Positions 45,007-52,951 of a stretch of DNA of 62,619 bases are shown here, in pieces. The translations under genes and the position numbers were made by a program. Within the stretch, counting starts at the first letter, position 1, and each line of letters starts with the position of its first letter. The DNA comes from JALYXS01 sp051003795. Lineage in GTDB: Bacteria; Acidobacteriota; Terriglobia; Bryobacterales; Bryobacteraceae. The stretch covers positions 1 to 62,619 of the forward strand of contig JBPCKZ010000064.1 in assembly GCA_051003795.1 (NCBI GenBank). Direction: 5' to 3'. Under the pieces are notes generated by a model. It worked only from the letters and a program-made list of their open reading frames with translations, was not told where the DNA came from and made no database searches.

Positions 45007-45381
45007 TTAGGGCGTCGCCGGATCAATGAGTAGCACGCCGAAGCCTGTGCCCAGATCGCCGTGAACCAAATTCCACGTCGCGGCCTCGTTGTCGGAGCGG
45101 TAGATGCCAGTGCCCGCCAGCACTGCGTAAACTCGCGACGGTGTGACGGGATCTACGGCAAGTGCGGCCAGCGCCAGTGTCGGCAAGCTGTCACCTGCCG
45201 GCTCCCATTCCGCGCCCCCATTCGTGGTTTTCCAGATGCCCGCGCGGGGAGCCCCCACGTACATCGTTGAAGGAGTCGTTGGGTGGATAGCTATCGATGT
45301 GATGCGCCCGATCGAGCCAAGACTACCGTCATCGATCCGCGTGGGTCCGATCGAAACCCATTTTCCCGGCGCTTGGGCCAC
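45007..45381 (-). CDS. N-terminal part of the interrupted BNR propeller protein
   Basis: 124 residues from a GTG (MAQAPGKWVSIGPTRIDDGS). Propeller units are visible (RITSIAIHPTTPSTMYVGAP, GIWKTTNGGAEWEP, GIYRSDNEAATWNLVHGD). There is no signal peptide. The frame ends at TAA, and the following codons of the same frame continue the propeller. The stop may be a nonsense mutation or a base-calling error; a functional 124-residue product is unlikely. Confidence 0.65.
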   Translation of the reverse strand: MAQAPGKWVSIGPTRIDDGSLGSIGRITSIAIHPTTPSTMYVGAPRAGIWKTTNGGAEWEPAGDSLPTLALAALAVDPVTPSRVYAVLAGTGIYRSDNEAATWNLVHGDLGTGFGVLLIDPATP

Positions 45382-45416
45382 GAAGGTACTTATACCAGCA
45401 TCTAGATTCTGGCGTC

Positions 45417-45438
45417 AAGCAAAATCTAAGCAAAATCT
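45417..45438. repeat. 11-bp tandem repeat upstream of the BNR gene
   Basis: Two adjacent copies of aagcaaaatct lie 36 bases before the BNR start, in its likely promoter region. Period of about one helical turn would suit a regulator; a replication-slippage origin is equally possible. Confidence 0.4.
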
Positions 45439-45478
45439 ATGCAGATGATGGCTATTTCTGCCCACCCCTCGAAAAGGT

Positions 45479-45634
45479 CTAATTGGCGGCAAGGTGAGTT
45501 GAGAGCTGGTCCCGCTGCTGCGCGAGGTAGGCGAAGAAGATGCGTCGTCCAACTCCGACGGCCTTGCAGACTTCGTTTGCCGTCTTGCCGGAGTTTTCAT
45601 ACAAGACTTTGGCATTCTTGAGGTGTCCCCAACT
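45479..45634 (-). pseudogene. C-terminal fragment of a serine recombinase (resolvase)
   Basis: A frame without start reads HLKNAKVLYENSGKTANEVC and on through KAVGVGRRIFFAYLAQQRDQ to a TAG, matching the helix-turn-helix tail of Tn3-type resolvases and related serine recombinases. The catalytic domain is missing. With the Tn3 transposase start at 42707, it suggests that the BNR gene pair lies inside or beside a collapsed Tn3-type transposon. Confidence 0.65.
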
Positions 45635-45698
45635 ATGAGGGAAAGGGGGCGGACGGAAAACGCAACCCCTTCTCTGTTCTGGGAGTTATGCTTGACTC

Positions 45699-45824
45699 AT
45701 GAGCGATCAAAATATTCAAACAACGTTCCAGCCAGAGAGACTTCCAGACGCGCCTCCAGGCGGATATATTACGGGGAAGACAATTGACGCGACCGTGGGA
45801 CAAGAAATCAGCGGACCCCTCTAG
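45699..45824 (+). CDS. Possible 41-residue small protein
   Basis: ATG at 45699 opens MSDQNIQTTFQPERLPDAPP... ending PL before TAG. No family is recognised. A GGGAG lies 13 bases upstream, rather far. Composition is protein-like and less GC-rich than the surroundings, and there is no competing gene on either strand, but the evidence is thin. Confidence 0.3.
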   Translation: MSDQNIQTTFQPERLPDAPPGGYITGKTIDATVGQEISGPL

Positions 45825-45834
45825 AGCTTAATAA

Positions 45835-46311
45835 CTATTGAATCTCGATGGGTAACTTCACTTCCACCGTCTTCGGCGGGAAACAAGCTTTATCGTTACA
45901 AGCTTGATACCGAAGCTTACCCGTCACGGTACCCGGACCGGCGCGAGCATTCGGAGCGGCTTTGAATTTGGTCAGTATTTCGAATTTCCCGGTAACCACG
46001 GACAGCGGCTTTTCCGAAAACTCGTACTTCTGCATCTGAGGCTTCGGGTACTGAACATTAACTATTTCCAATGGACCCGGAGCCCACGTTAGCGTCAGCG
46101 GAATCAGATAGCTTTCCGCCGGCGTATTGCTGTTGGCGTGAAACCCTTCGTTCAGCGAGGCGGCAAGCTTTACGTCCGCGCCCGCTCCACGTTTCACGAT
46201 CGCCGGCGAAGGAGGCGTTACCGTCAGAACGGGACTATTCTGCGCGTACAGGGCCGTCCAGAGCAGCACGCTTGGCGCCGCCAGAAGTTTGCAGAAGTTT
46301 TTCAATCGCAT
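45835..46311 (-). CDS. DsbD alpha-domain-like periplasmic thiol protein
   Basis: 158 residues from the ATG at 46311 (MRLKNFCKLLAAPSVLLWTA), a signal peptide. The mature part ends in RYQACNDKACFPPKTVEV, the signature of the N-terminal domain of thiol:disulfide interchange protein DsbD, with the Cys pair in ACNDKAC. The membrane (beta) and gamma domains of DsbD are absent, so it needs a separate electron donor. It overlaps the TlpA gene by 77 bases. It probably relays reducing power to periplasmic thiols; the partner is inferred to be the adjacent TlpA. Confidence 0.8.
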   Translation of the reverse strand: MRLKNFCKLLAAPSVLLWTALYAQNSPVLTVTPPSPAIVKRGAGADVKLAASLNEGFHANSNTPAESYLIPLTLTWAPGPLEIVNVQYPKPQMQKYEFSEKPLSVVTGKFEILTKFKAAPNARAGPGTVTGKLRYQACNDKACFPPKTVEVKLPIEIQ

Positions 46312-46840
46312 CCTCGAAATCCTGTTTAGAGGCGAGCCCAACGTGGACCGCCGCAATCTTTCCTTCCCGATCGATCACAAAAGTAGTGGGCAAGCCTTCG
46401 ATCCCGCCGTAGCTTTCGGTCGTGCGGTCGGTACCAATCACAACGCGGTAATTAATCCCCACTTCCTTGACGAACGGCTTTACCGATGTCCAGCCGTCTT
46501 CATCCTCGGAGACGCCGAGCACCGCGAAACCCCGATCCTTATACTTGCGCTCGAACTCGACAAACCAGGGGATTTCTATCTTGCAAGGTCCGCACCACGT
46601 CGCCCAGAAATCGAGCACGACAACCTTGCCTCTGAAATCGGATAAGCGGACGGATTGCCCGTTCACGTCTTTCAATTCGAAATCCGGCGCGGTCTTGCGA
46701 TCCGTGTCCGGTTTGAGCGAGGCCGCATTTACCGGGTGAGCGGGAGTGCACGCCATCGGGACAAACACCAACGGGATTAACGCCGCCGCGAAACAACGAG
46801 CCAGGGTCAAACGATCCAGGGTCAAACGAACTAAAGACAC
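46235..46840 (-). CDS. TlpA-like thiol-disulfide oxidoreductase
   Basis: 201 residues. The N-terminus is hydrophobic and includes PMACTPAHP, so the Cys may be a lipid anchor. The domain reads APDFELKDVNGQSVRLSDF, then FWATWCGPCKIEIPWFVEF (CxxC as WCGPC), and GLPTTFVIDREGKIAAVHVG with the cis-Pro. TlpA proteins reduce disulfides in the periplasm, for example in cytochrome c or oxidase maturation. It overlaps both neighbours, forming a tight operon. Confidence 0.88.
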   Translation of the reverse strand: MSLVRLTLDRLTLARCFAAALIPLVFVPMACTPAHPVNAASLKPDTDRKTAPDFELKDVNGQSVRLSDFRGKVVVLDFWATWCGPCKIEIPWFVEFERKYKDRGFAVLGVSEDEDGWTSVKPFVKEVGINYRVVIGTDRTTESYGGIEGLPTTFVIDREGKIAAVHVGLASKQDFEDAIEKLLQTSGGAKRAALDGPVRAE

Positions 46841-47379
46841 GAGCGCTCCTTCTTCTCGATTATAGCCTCAAGCCCCTTCCTTCGTTCTTTGCGATAACGG
46901 GCGGGAAGCGTGAATTCCGGATGGTGTCCGGTTCCCGAATATAGCCAAGCGGCCGTATCGCAAAAACTCTCGCAGCAATACTCGCGCCACCGGCGCGTGC
47001 GCCGTTCGCGATCCCGGGGCTTGAGAGCCAGTTTGCGCCATTCCGCGGACCAGCCAAGCTCGCCCGGCAGTCCCAAGTCTAGTTCGCGCGTTAACAGAAG
47101 CTCGTACGAAAGCCGCTGCCGATTTCCCAGACGCCACCAAACGAAATGAGCCAACTCATGCACCAGAATCCGTCGAAGCTCGCCGGCATCGCTTTTTAAT
47201 TCCCGGTCGAGAACGATTTGCCTCCGGCGCAAGAAGGTCGCGGCGTGCACGGGCGTTCCACGATCGCGATCCGAAAGCAGTTTGCCCCGGTGCGCCGTCA
47301 GCTTCGAACGGAAGCCTACCTTGACTTCAGCCAAGGCACGCGCGATCCATGGGGACACATCATCCCGCGCGAAGAACAT
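46831..47379 (-). CDS. Putative zinc metalloprotein with HELAH motif
   Basis: 182 residues. The motif LVHELAHFVWW fits the HExxH zinc site of metallopeptidases; a possible further ligand region is EYCCESFCDTAAWLY. There is no signal peptide, and the C-terminus is basic. SprT-like proteins have similar size and motif order, but I would not assign that. It starts one base inside the end of the yihY-like gene and overlaps the next gene by 10 bases, so translation is coupled. Confidence 0.7.
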   Translation of the reverse strand: MFFARDDVSPWIARALAEVKVGFRSKLTAHRGKLLSDRDRGTPVHAATFLRRRQIVLDRELKSDAGELRRILVHELAHFVWWRLGNRQRLSYELLLTRELDLGLPGELGWSAEWRKLALKPRDRERRTRRWREYCCESFCDTAAWLYSGTGHHPEFTLPARYRKERRKGLEAIIEKKERSCL

Positions 47380-48230
47380 TAGCGTGGCAGCATTTCTTTG
47401 CCGGCGTGCGCGTGAACCTGGGTGAATTCAGCGCCAAAAAAGAAAATCTGGGCGGAATAGTACACCCAAACGATAACCGCCACTAGCGATCCGGCGGCTC
47501 CATAAGCCGATCCTATGCCCGCCTTCCCAAGATAAAGCCCGATCAGAAGTTTCCCTATCGTGAACAGCAGCGCCGTCGCGATCGCTCCGATCCAGACGTC
47601 CTCCCAATCGATCTTCACGTTCGGCACATATTTATAAATCAGGGCGAACAGAACCGTGATCACCCCGAACGAGACTAGAAAATTTAAGATTTCGAGGGCA
47701 ATGGCGGGGATCGGAAGAATGCCGCTGGCATATTTTCCGAGCGTCGCGAGAGCCGCGCTCACCACCATCGAAACCAGCAGCAGAAATCCAATGGCCAGAA
47801 CCATTCCGAACGCGAAAGACCGCTCTTTGATCATGGCCACGATACCCGAGCCGCCCGACGGTTTCGCGTCCCACATTTTGTTGAGGGAAGCGCGCAATTC
47901 GCCGCATACGCCGGATGCGCCCAGCAATAGCGTCACAATCCCGATAATCGAAGCGATTGCGCCGGAAGACGCTTTATGGGAACTGGCGAGCATGGTTTTA
48001 ACGGCGTCCGCGCCGCTCTGCCCGAGCAACCCGCTTAATTGCCCGCTAATCTGGTTTTGAGCCGCATCCTTTCCGAAAACCAGCGACACGATGGCGATTA
48101 CTATCATTACCAGCGGCGCGAGCGACAGAATGGTGTAGAACGCCAGCGCGGCCCCCAGGCGGGGAGCGTCGTGGTCGTTCCATTTTTTGAACGTTTCCTT
48201 CAGCAGGGGCCAAACTTGATCCGCTCGCAT
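47379..48230 (-). CDS. YihY/BrkB-family inner-membrane protein
   Basis: 283 residues from the ATG at 48230 (MRADQVWPLLKETFKKWNDH); upstream codons look non-coding. Six hydrophobic helices and the family markers ARLGAALAFYTILSLAPLV-type start (DAPRLGAALAFYTILSLAPL), IASIIGIVTLLLGASGV and YKYVPNVKIDWEDVW are present. Once annotated as ribonuclease BN, this family is now regarded as a membrane protein of unknown function. It is the first gene of the four-gene overlapping operon. Confidence 0.9.
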   Translation of the reverse strand: MRADQVWPLLKETFKKWNDHDAPRLGAALAFYTILSLAPLVMIVIAIVSLVFGKDAAQNQISGQLSGLLGQSGADAVKTMLASSHKASSGAIASIIGIVTLLLGASGVCGELRASLNKMWDAKPSGGSGIVAMIKERSFAFGMVLAIGFLLLVSMVVSAALATLGKYASGILPIPAIALEILNFLVSFGVITVLFALIYKYVPNVKIDWEDVWIGAIATALLFTIGKLLIGLYLGKAGIGSAYGAAGSLVAVIVWVYYSAQIFFFGAEFTQVHAHAGKEMLPR

Positions 48231-48318
48231 CAAGCCAGATTCATAGCAGATTCCATGCCACTGCCGCAATTAAATTCAAATCCGTAACCTAAATGCCGCC
48301 CGATGCGACAATGTATGC

Positions 48319-49398
48319 ATGCGGTTTCGCAGTCTCCTGGCCACCGTTCTGGTCTGTTTCCCGGCCTTAACCCAAACCGCCTTCTCGCAAGCCGCGCTCA
48401 ACGTGGATCAAGTGCTATCCTTCGTCCGCTCGTCGATCAAGATGAAGCAGCTGGATAAGGACGTCGCCGCCTATCTTAAGAAGATCACGCTTAATCAGAA
48501 GTTGGACGATCGCACTATCGAAGAGTTGCAAGGCAACGGTCTTGGCCCCAAGACGCTCGCCGCCTTGAAAGAGCTCCGCGATGCCTCCGAAAAGTTGCCG
48601 GAGCCGGTCGCGACGGTTGCCGCGCCCAAGCCGGTGGGTCCCGCGCCGCCTTCCTACGAGGAACAATTGCGGGTTCTAGAAGAGGTTCGTGAATACGCAT
48701 TGAATTACACCAAGACTCTTCCCGATTTCATCTGCACGCAAGTGACTCGCCGGTATGTCGACCCTTATGGCACGGAATCCTGGCACTTAGTCGATACACT
48801 TACGGCTAAACTTACCTATTTTGAGCAGAGGGAAAAGTACCAATTGATGCTGGTCAACAACACGGTGACGGACCGGCCGTTCGAATCGGTGAGCGGGGCG
48901 ACATCGAGCGGCGAATTCGGCAGTTTGCTGAAAGGCGTTTTTGAAAAGAGCAGCGACGCCGAATTCCATTGGGAACGATGGACCACTTTAGGCGGACGGC
49001 GCGCGCACGTGTATAACTATCGCGTGGAGCAAGCGAATTCGCGGTGGATGATCGATTACGAGCACCGGGACCAGATAATGCCCGCCTATCGCGGTCTGGT
49101 CTATGTGGATAAAGCGACTAACATGGTGCTGCGCCTGACGCTTGAGGCCGTGGATCTGCCCGCGACGTTTCCAGTGCAACGCGCCAGCACGCTGTTGCGG
49201 TACGATTTCACAAAGATCGGCGACCGGGAATTTCTACTGCCCCTGCTTGCCGAGGTGCGGATGAAACACGATAAGTACCTGATCAAGAACGACGTCGAGT
49301 TCCGCTTGTATCGCAAGTTCGGGACCGAAACTAATATCAAGTTCGATACACCCGAACCTCTTCCCGACGAAAAGATCAAGGAAGAGCATCCGAAATAG
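48319..49398 (+). CDS. Conserved exported acidobacterial protein of unknown function
   Basis: 359 residues with a signal peptide (1-23, ALTQTAFSQA). It starts with a helical segment (VDQVLSFVRSSIKMKQLDKD, then LDDRTIEELQGNGLGPKTL), a Pro-rich linker (KPVGPAPPSY), and then a domain with LPDFICTQVTRRYVDP and a late LRYDFTKIGDREFLLPLLAE resembling outer-membrane lipoprotein carrier-like beta folds. I recall similar proteins as common in acidobacteria but know of no assigned role. Confidence 0.75.
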   Translation: MRFRSLLATVLVCFPALTQTAFSQAALNVDQVLSFVRSSIKMKQLDKDVAAYLKKITLNQKLDDRTIEELQGNGLGPKTLAALKELRDASEKLPEPVATVAAPKPVGPAPPSYEEQLRVLEEVREYALNYTKTLPDFICTQVTRRYVDPYGTESWHLVDTLTAKLTYFEQREKYQLMLVNNTVTDRPFESVSGATSSGEFGSLLKGVFEKSSDAEFHWERWTTLGGRRAHVYNYRVEQANSRWMIDYEHRDQIMPAYRGLVYVDKATNMVLRLTLEAVDLPATFPVQRASTLLRYDFTKIGDREFLLPLLAEVRMKHDKYLIKNDVEFRLYRKFGTETNIKFDTPEPLPDEKIKEEHPK

Positions 49399-49415
49399 AT
49401 GGTATTCTGTTAATA

Positions 49416-49718
49416 ATGCAAGGCAAGCCGTACGTTAGGTTTTTGCTTCTGCTGCTGGCCATCGGCTCCACTCTGGTGGTGTCCACCGCCGCCGCCGCGC
49501 CCCTGCATTGGCATTCGAACGATATCGGCGGGGGTTGCCAGATATGCATCGCCGCGCATCTTCCGGTGGTTCAGCCTCCCGCCGTTATCGGGCTCCCCTC
49601 CCCTGTGCGCACGGCATGGCAAGTTCCCGAAGCTCTGGAATGCCGGACCGTCGAATGCTGTCAAAGCGCGCTTTCCTCCCGCGGTCCTCCCGTGATTTTC
49701 TCCGTCTCTGCTCGATAG
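49416..49718 (+). CDS. Small exported Cys/His-containing protein
   Basis: 100 residues. Signal peptide about 1-28 (FLLLLLAIGSTLVVSTAAAA). The mature start reads HWHSNDIGGGCQICIAAH, a His/Cys cluster that could bind copper or another metal, similar in style to DUF2946-type proteins often placed before TonB receptors. A second Cys group (ECRTVECC) lies near the end. Directly downstream is a TonB receptor, so a role in metal uptake is plausible but unproven. Confidence 0.65.
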   Translation: MQGKPYVRFLLLLLAIGSTLVVSTAAAAPLHWHSNDIGGGCQICIAAHLPVVQPPAVIGLPSPVRTAWQVPEALECRTVECCQSALSSRGPPVIFSVSAR

Positions 49719-49788
49719 CGATCTTCGTCCGGTGCAAGCTTTTGCCGTGGTCGTTCCTACTATTGACTTTCTAACTTAGGAGAATCTC

Positions 49789-52293
49789 ATGCGGAATTAT
49801 AGGTTGCTTTTGTTACTTCTGTCGCTGTGTCATGGTTGGCCGCAATATGCCGGGGCTCAGTCGATGGGTCGCGCCGGTACTGTCACGGGGGTAGTTACCG
49901 ACCCGTCGACCGCGACAATCGCGGGAGCGACTGTCACCATCGCCAACCGGGTTACCGGACTTACGCGAAGCGCGACGACGGATGGCTCCGGCGGTTTCAA
50001 GTTTAACGACGTGCCGCCCAATAATTACCATTTGGAAGTAGCGGCTGGCGGATTCCAAACGGCGCAACAGGACGTTACGGTCAGGACTTCGGTTCCTATT
50101 ACTCTGGCTATCGGGTTGAAGCTTAGTTCGGAGACAACGTCCATCGAAGTTCATTCCGATACGGCGGATATCGTCGAGAGCGTGGCCAGCACGCACACCG
50201 ATCTCGATAGCGCCGTGCTTTCGAAATTGCCGCTCAGCAACACCGGTTCCGGGATCAGCGACGCGATTACGCTGGCAACGCCGGGCGTCGTGCCCGATTC
50301 GAACGGTTTCTTCCATCCTCTTGGCGATCATGCGGAGACGGGCTTTTCGTTCGATAATCAGCCGGTTACGGATCAGCAAAGCAAACAGTTCTCGACGCAG
50401 ATGCCGGTCAACGCCATAGCTTCAATGGAAGTGATTACCGGCGCGCCTCCGGCCGAATTCGGCGACAAGGGCAGTTTGGTGGTGAACGCCATGACTAAGT
50501 CCGCGCTGGGACAAGCGAAGCCCTTTGGCAGCCTGAGCGCGAACTACGGCTCGTTCGGGACCTATGGCGAGAATTTCACCTATGGAATCGGCGGGCCCAA
50601 GTTCGGCAACTTTCTAGCCGCGAATTCGGAGCGCTCCGGCCGCTATCTCGATTCGCCGGAGTTCTCGCCATTGCACGATCGGGGCAACAACGTAACCATT
50701 TTCAACCGGTCGGATTACCAGCCGACGGGGTATGACACGCTGCACCTGAATTTGTTTTTCTCGCGCGCGCAATTCGAGACGCCCAACACTTACGATCAGC
50801 AGTCCGCCGGACAGGATCAGCGGCAGCGCATTCTGTCGTACAACATCGCCCCCGGTTACGTTCATGTGTTCGGCGCGACCACGTCGCTAACGGTGAATCC
50901 ATTTTTCCGCCAGGATCAAGTATTGTATTCGCCCAGCGCCAACGTATTATCGGATCTCCCGGCGACCGTGGGACAGAGCCGCCGGTTGAGCAACCTCGGA
51001 GTGAAGGCGGACGTTTCCTATGTGCATGGGATCCATAACGCGAAAGCCGGCGTGCAAGTCACTCACACTTTCCTGACCGAAGATTTCAACTTTGGGATTA
51101 CCGACCCGGCCTTCATCGACCCCTCCACCCAGCCCGGGCTGATCCCGTACGATCTCACGCGCCCGGGAGGACGGCAATTCACTTTCCACGGCCATACCGA
51201 CGTGAAGCAGGAAGCGTTCTACGCTCAGGACAGCATTACCGTTGGCGGCTTCTCCATACAGGCCGGCGTCCGGGCGGATATCTACCGGGGCCTGAGCGCT
51301 GCGTCGGGAATACAGCCGCGCACCGGCATTTCCTATTTGTATAAGCCGACCGCGACGGTCCTGCGATTATCCTACTCGCGGTTTTTCGAGACCCCCTATA
51401 ACGAAAACCTGATTCTGTCCAGCGCGACGGGGGCGGGCGGTCTCGCCAACAATTCGTTCGGGTCGTTTGGCGCGGCGGCACTCAAACCGGGGCGCCGGAA
51501 TCAATACAACGCCGGATTTGAGCAGGGCGTCGGCAAGCTCGTTGTCATTGACGGCGGCTATTTCTGGAAGTACACCGATAACGCGTTCGATTTCGACAAC
51601 CTGTTCAATTCGCCCATCGCGTTTCCCATCGAATGGCGGAAATCGAAGATCGACGGGCTTTCCCTTCGAGTGAATCTCACGGAGATTAAAGGATTCAGCG
51701 CATTCATGGTGTTGGGGCACACTCGCGCGCGGTTTTTCGGACCGGAAATCGGCGGTCTGATTTTCAATTCGCCGCTCAATAACAACGTATTCCGGATCGA
51801 CCACGACCAGGCGTTTCAACAGAATACGCATCTTCGCTATCAGTACAAGAAAAATGGTCCCTGGGCGTCGTTCACGTGGCGCTATGACAGCGGTACGGTC
51901 GCCGGACGAGTGTCCGATATCGCCACGGCGCTTACGACGCTGACGGGCGATCAGCAGGCGTCGATTCGCCTTCACTGCGGAAGCACCTACGCTACCGTTG
52001 CGAACCCCATTACGGCGTGCGTCGGCGCGGCGGCCGCCGATCTGCTGCGGATCCCGAAAGCCGGAACGGAGAACGACGACACCAACCCGGCGCGCATCGC
52101 CCCGCGCAACCTTTTCGACGCCGCGCTGGGCACCGACAATCTGTTCCATACCGAGCGCCCGCGCTTCACGCTGCAGTTTACCGCGACAAACGTCACGAAC
52201 CGCGTCGCCCTGTATAACTTTCTATCGACGTTTAGCGGAACGCACTTCGTGACGCCGCGCGCGTACACCGTGGAACTCGGCATGGTCTGGTAA
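49789..52293 (+). CDS. TonB-dependent receptor with carboxypeptidase-regulatory domain
   Basis: 834 residues, AGGAG about 8 bases upstream of the ATG. Signal peptide about 1-23 (ending YAGAQ), a carboxypeptidase-regulatory-like domain (about 30-110, GTVTGVVTDPSTATIAGATV), plug (about 115-230, SNTGSGISDAITLATPG) and barrel with terminal aromatic residue (VELGMVW). Shorter than the Oar-like receptor at 19451-22762 and only distantly like it. The context of a small Cys/His protein suggests a metal or metal-complex ligand; this is inference. Confidence 0.88.
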   Translation: MRNYRLLLLLLSLCHGWPQYAGAQSMGRAGTVTGVVTDPSTATIAGATVTIANRVTGLTRSATTDGSGGFKFNDVPPNNYHLEVAAGGFQTAQQDVTVRTSVPITLAIGLKLSSETTSIEVHSDTADIVESVASTHTDLDSAVLSKLPLSNTGSGISDAITLATPGVVPDSNGFFHPLGDHAETGFSFDNQPVTDQQSKQFSTQMPVNAIASMEVITGAPPAEFGDKGSLVVNAMTKSALGQAKPFGSLSANYGSFGTYGENFTYGIGGPKFGNFLAANSERSGRYLDSPEFSPLHDRGNNVTIFNRSDYQPTGYDTLHLNLFFSRAQFETPNTYDQQSAGQDQRQRILSYNIAPGYVHVFGATTSLTVNPFFRQDQVLYSPSANVLSDLPATVGQSRRLSNLGVKADVSYVHGIHNAKAGVQVTHTFLTEDFNFGITDPAFIDPSTQPGLIPYDLTRPGGRQFTFHGHTDVKQEAFYAQDSITVGGFSIQAGVRADIYRGLSAASGIQPRTGISYLYKPTATVLRLSYSRFFETPYNENLILSSATGAGGLANNSFGSFGAAALKPGRRNQYNAGFEQGVGKLVVIDGGYFWKYTDNAFDFDNLFNSPIAFPIEWRKSKIDGLSLRVNLTEIKGFSAFMVLGHTRARFFGPEIGGLIFNSPLNNNVFRIDHDQAFQQNTHLRYQYKKNGPWASFTWRYDSGTVAGRVSDIATALTTLTGDQQASIRLHCGSTYATVANPITACVGAAAADLLRIPKAGTENDDTNPARIAPRNLFDAALGTDNLFHTERPRFTLQFTATNVTNRVALYNFLSTFSGTHFVTPRAYTVELGMVW

Positions 52294-52325
52294 TCCGTTG
52301 CCGGTATAGAATAACTCTCAGCCAA

Positions 52326-52928
52326 ATGAAACGCCGTGACATTCTGAAGTCCTTCGCGGTCCTTCCGGCCGCGGCGTCCGCGCTGGCACAAGAGCCGGTG
52401 GTCCCGCCAAAGCCAACGCCCGCCGCGATCGATGAGACTCCTAAGATCCAGGCCGGCGTGCCGGACTCAATCGCCGAGACCGTTACGCATTTCTTCTTGG
52501 CGGAAGAATTCTCCGCGCTTCGACGCTTAAGCGACTTGCTGATGCCCGCCATCGGCGAAACTCCCGGCGCGCTCGAGGCGCGCGCCCCGGAGTTCCTCGA
52601 TTTTCTGCTGAGCCAATCTCCGCCCGACCGGCAGAAGCTGTACCGCGGCGGTCTCGATAAGCTCAATGCGGAGGCGCGCCATCGATACTCGAAGAGCTTT
52701 TCCGATCTCGACGCAACGCAAGCCGATGCCGTGCTCGCCCCGCTGCACGGCGCGTGGACCTACGCCGCCCCCGCGGATCCGTTGGCGCGATTTCTTAGGG
52801 AGGCGAAAGAAGACGTGATGACCGCAACGGTAAATTCGCGCGAGTGGGTCGCGGTCGTGTCCAAGCGGAGCCGGCGCGCCAATGGGGTGGCGATGTACTG
52901 GTCGGCCATCGAGCCGCTCGAAGCTTGA
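52326..52928 (+). CDS. Gluconate 2-dehydrogenase subunit 3-like protein (Tat-exported), second copy
   Basis: 200 residues. Tat signal KRRDILKSFAVLPAAASA. The domain reads FFLAEEFSALRRLSDLLMPA and GALEARAPEFLDFLL, matching the family. It is followed after 23 bases by a GMC oxidoreductase, the expected partner. Gene order (small then large subunit) is the same as in the module at 32345-34716, but the proteins differ substantially. Confidence 0.85.
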   Translation: MKRRDILKSFAVLPAAASALAQEPVVPPKPTPAAIDETPKIQAGVPDSIAETVTHFFLAEEFSALRRLSDLLMPAIGETPGALEARAPEFLDFLLSQSPPDRQKLYRGGLDKLNAEARHRYSKSFSDLDATQADAVLAPLHGAWTYAAPADPLARFLREAKEDVMTATVNSREWVAVVSKRSRRANGVAMYWSAIEPLEA

Positions 52929-52951
52929 TTAACAAATCCGATTAACCGAGT

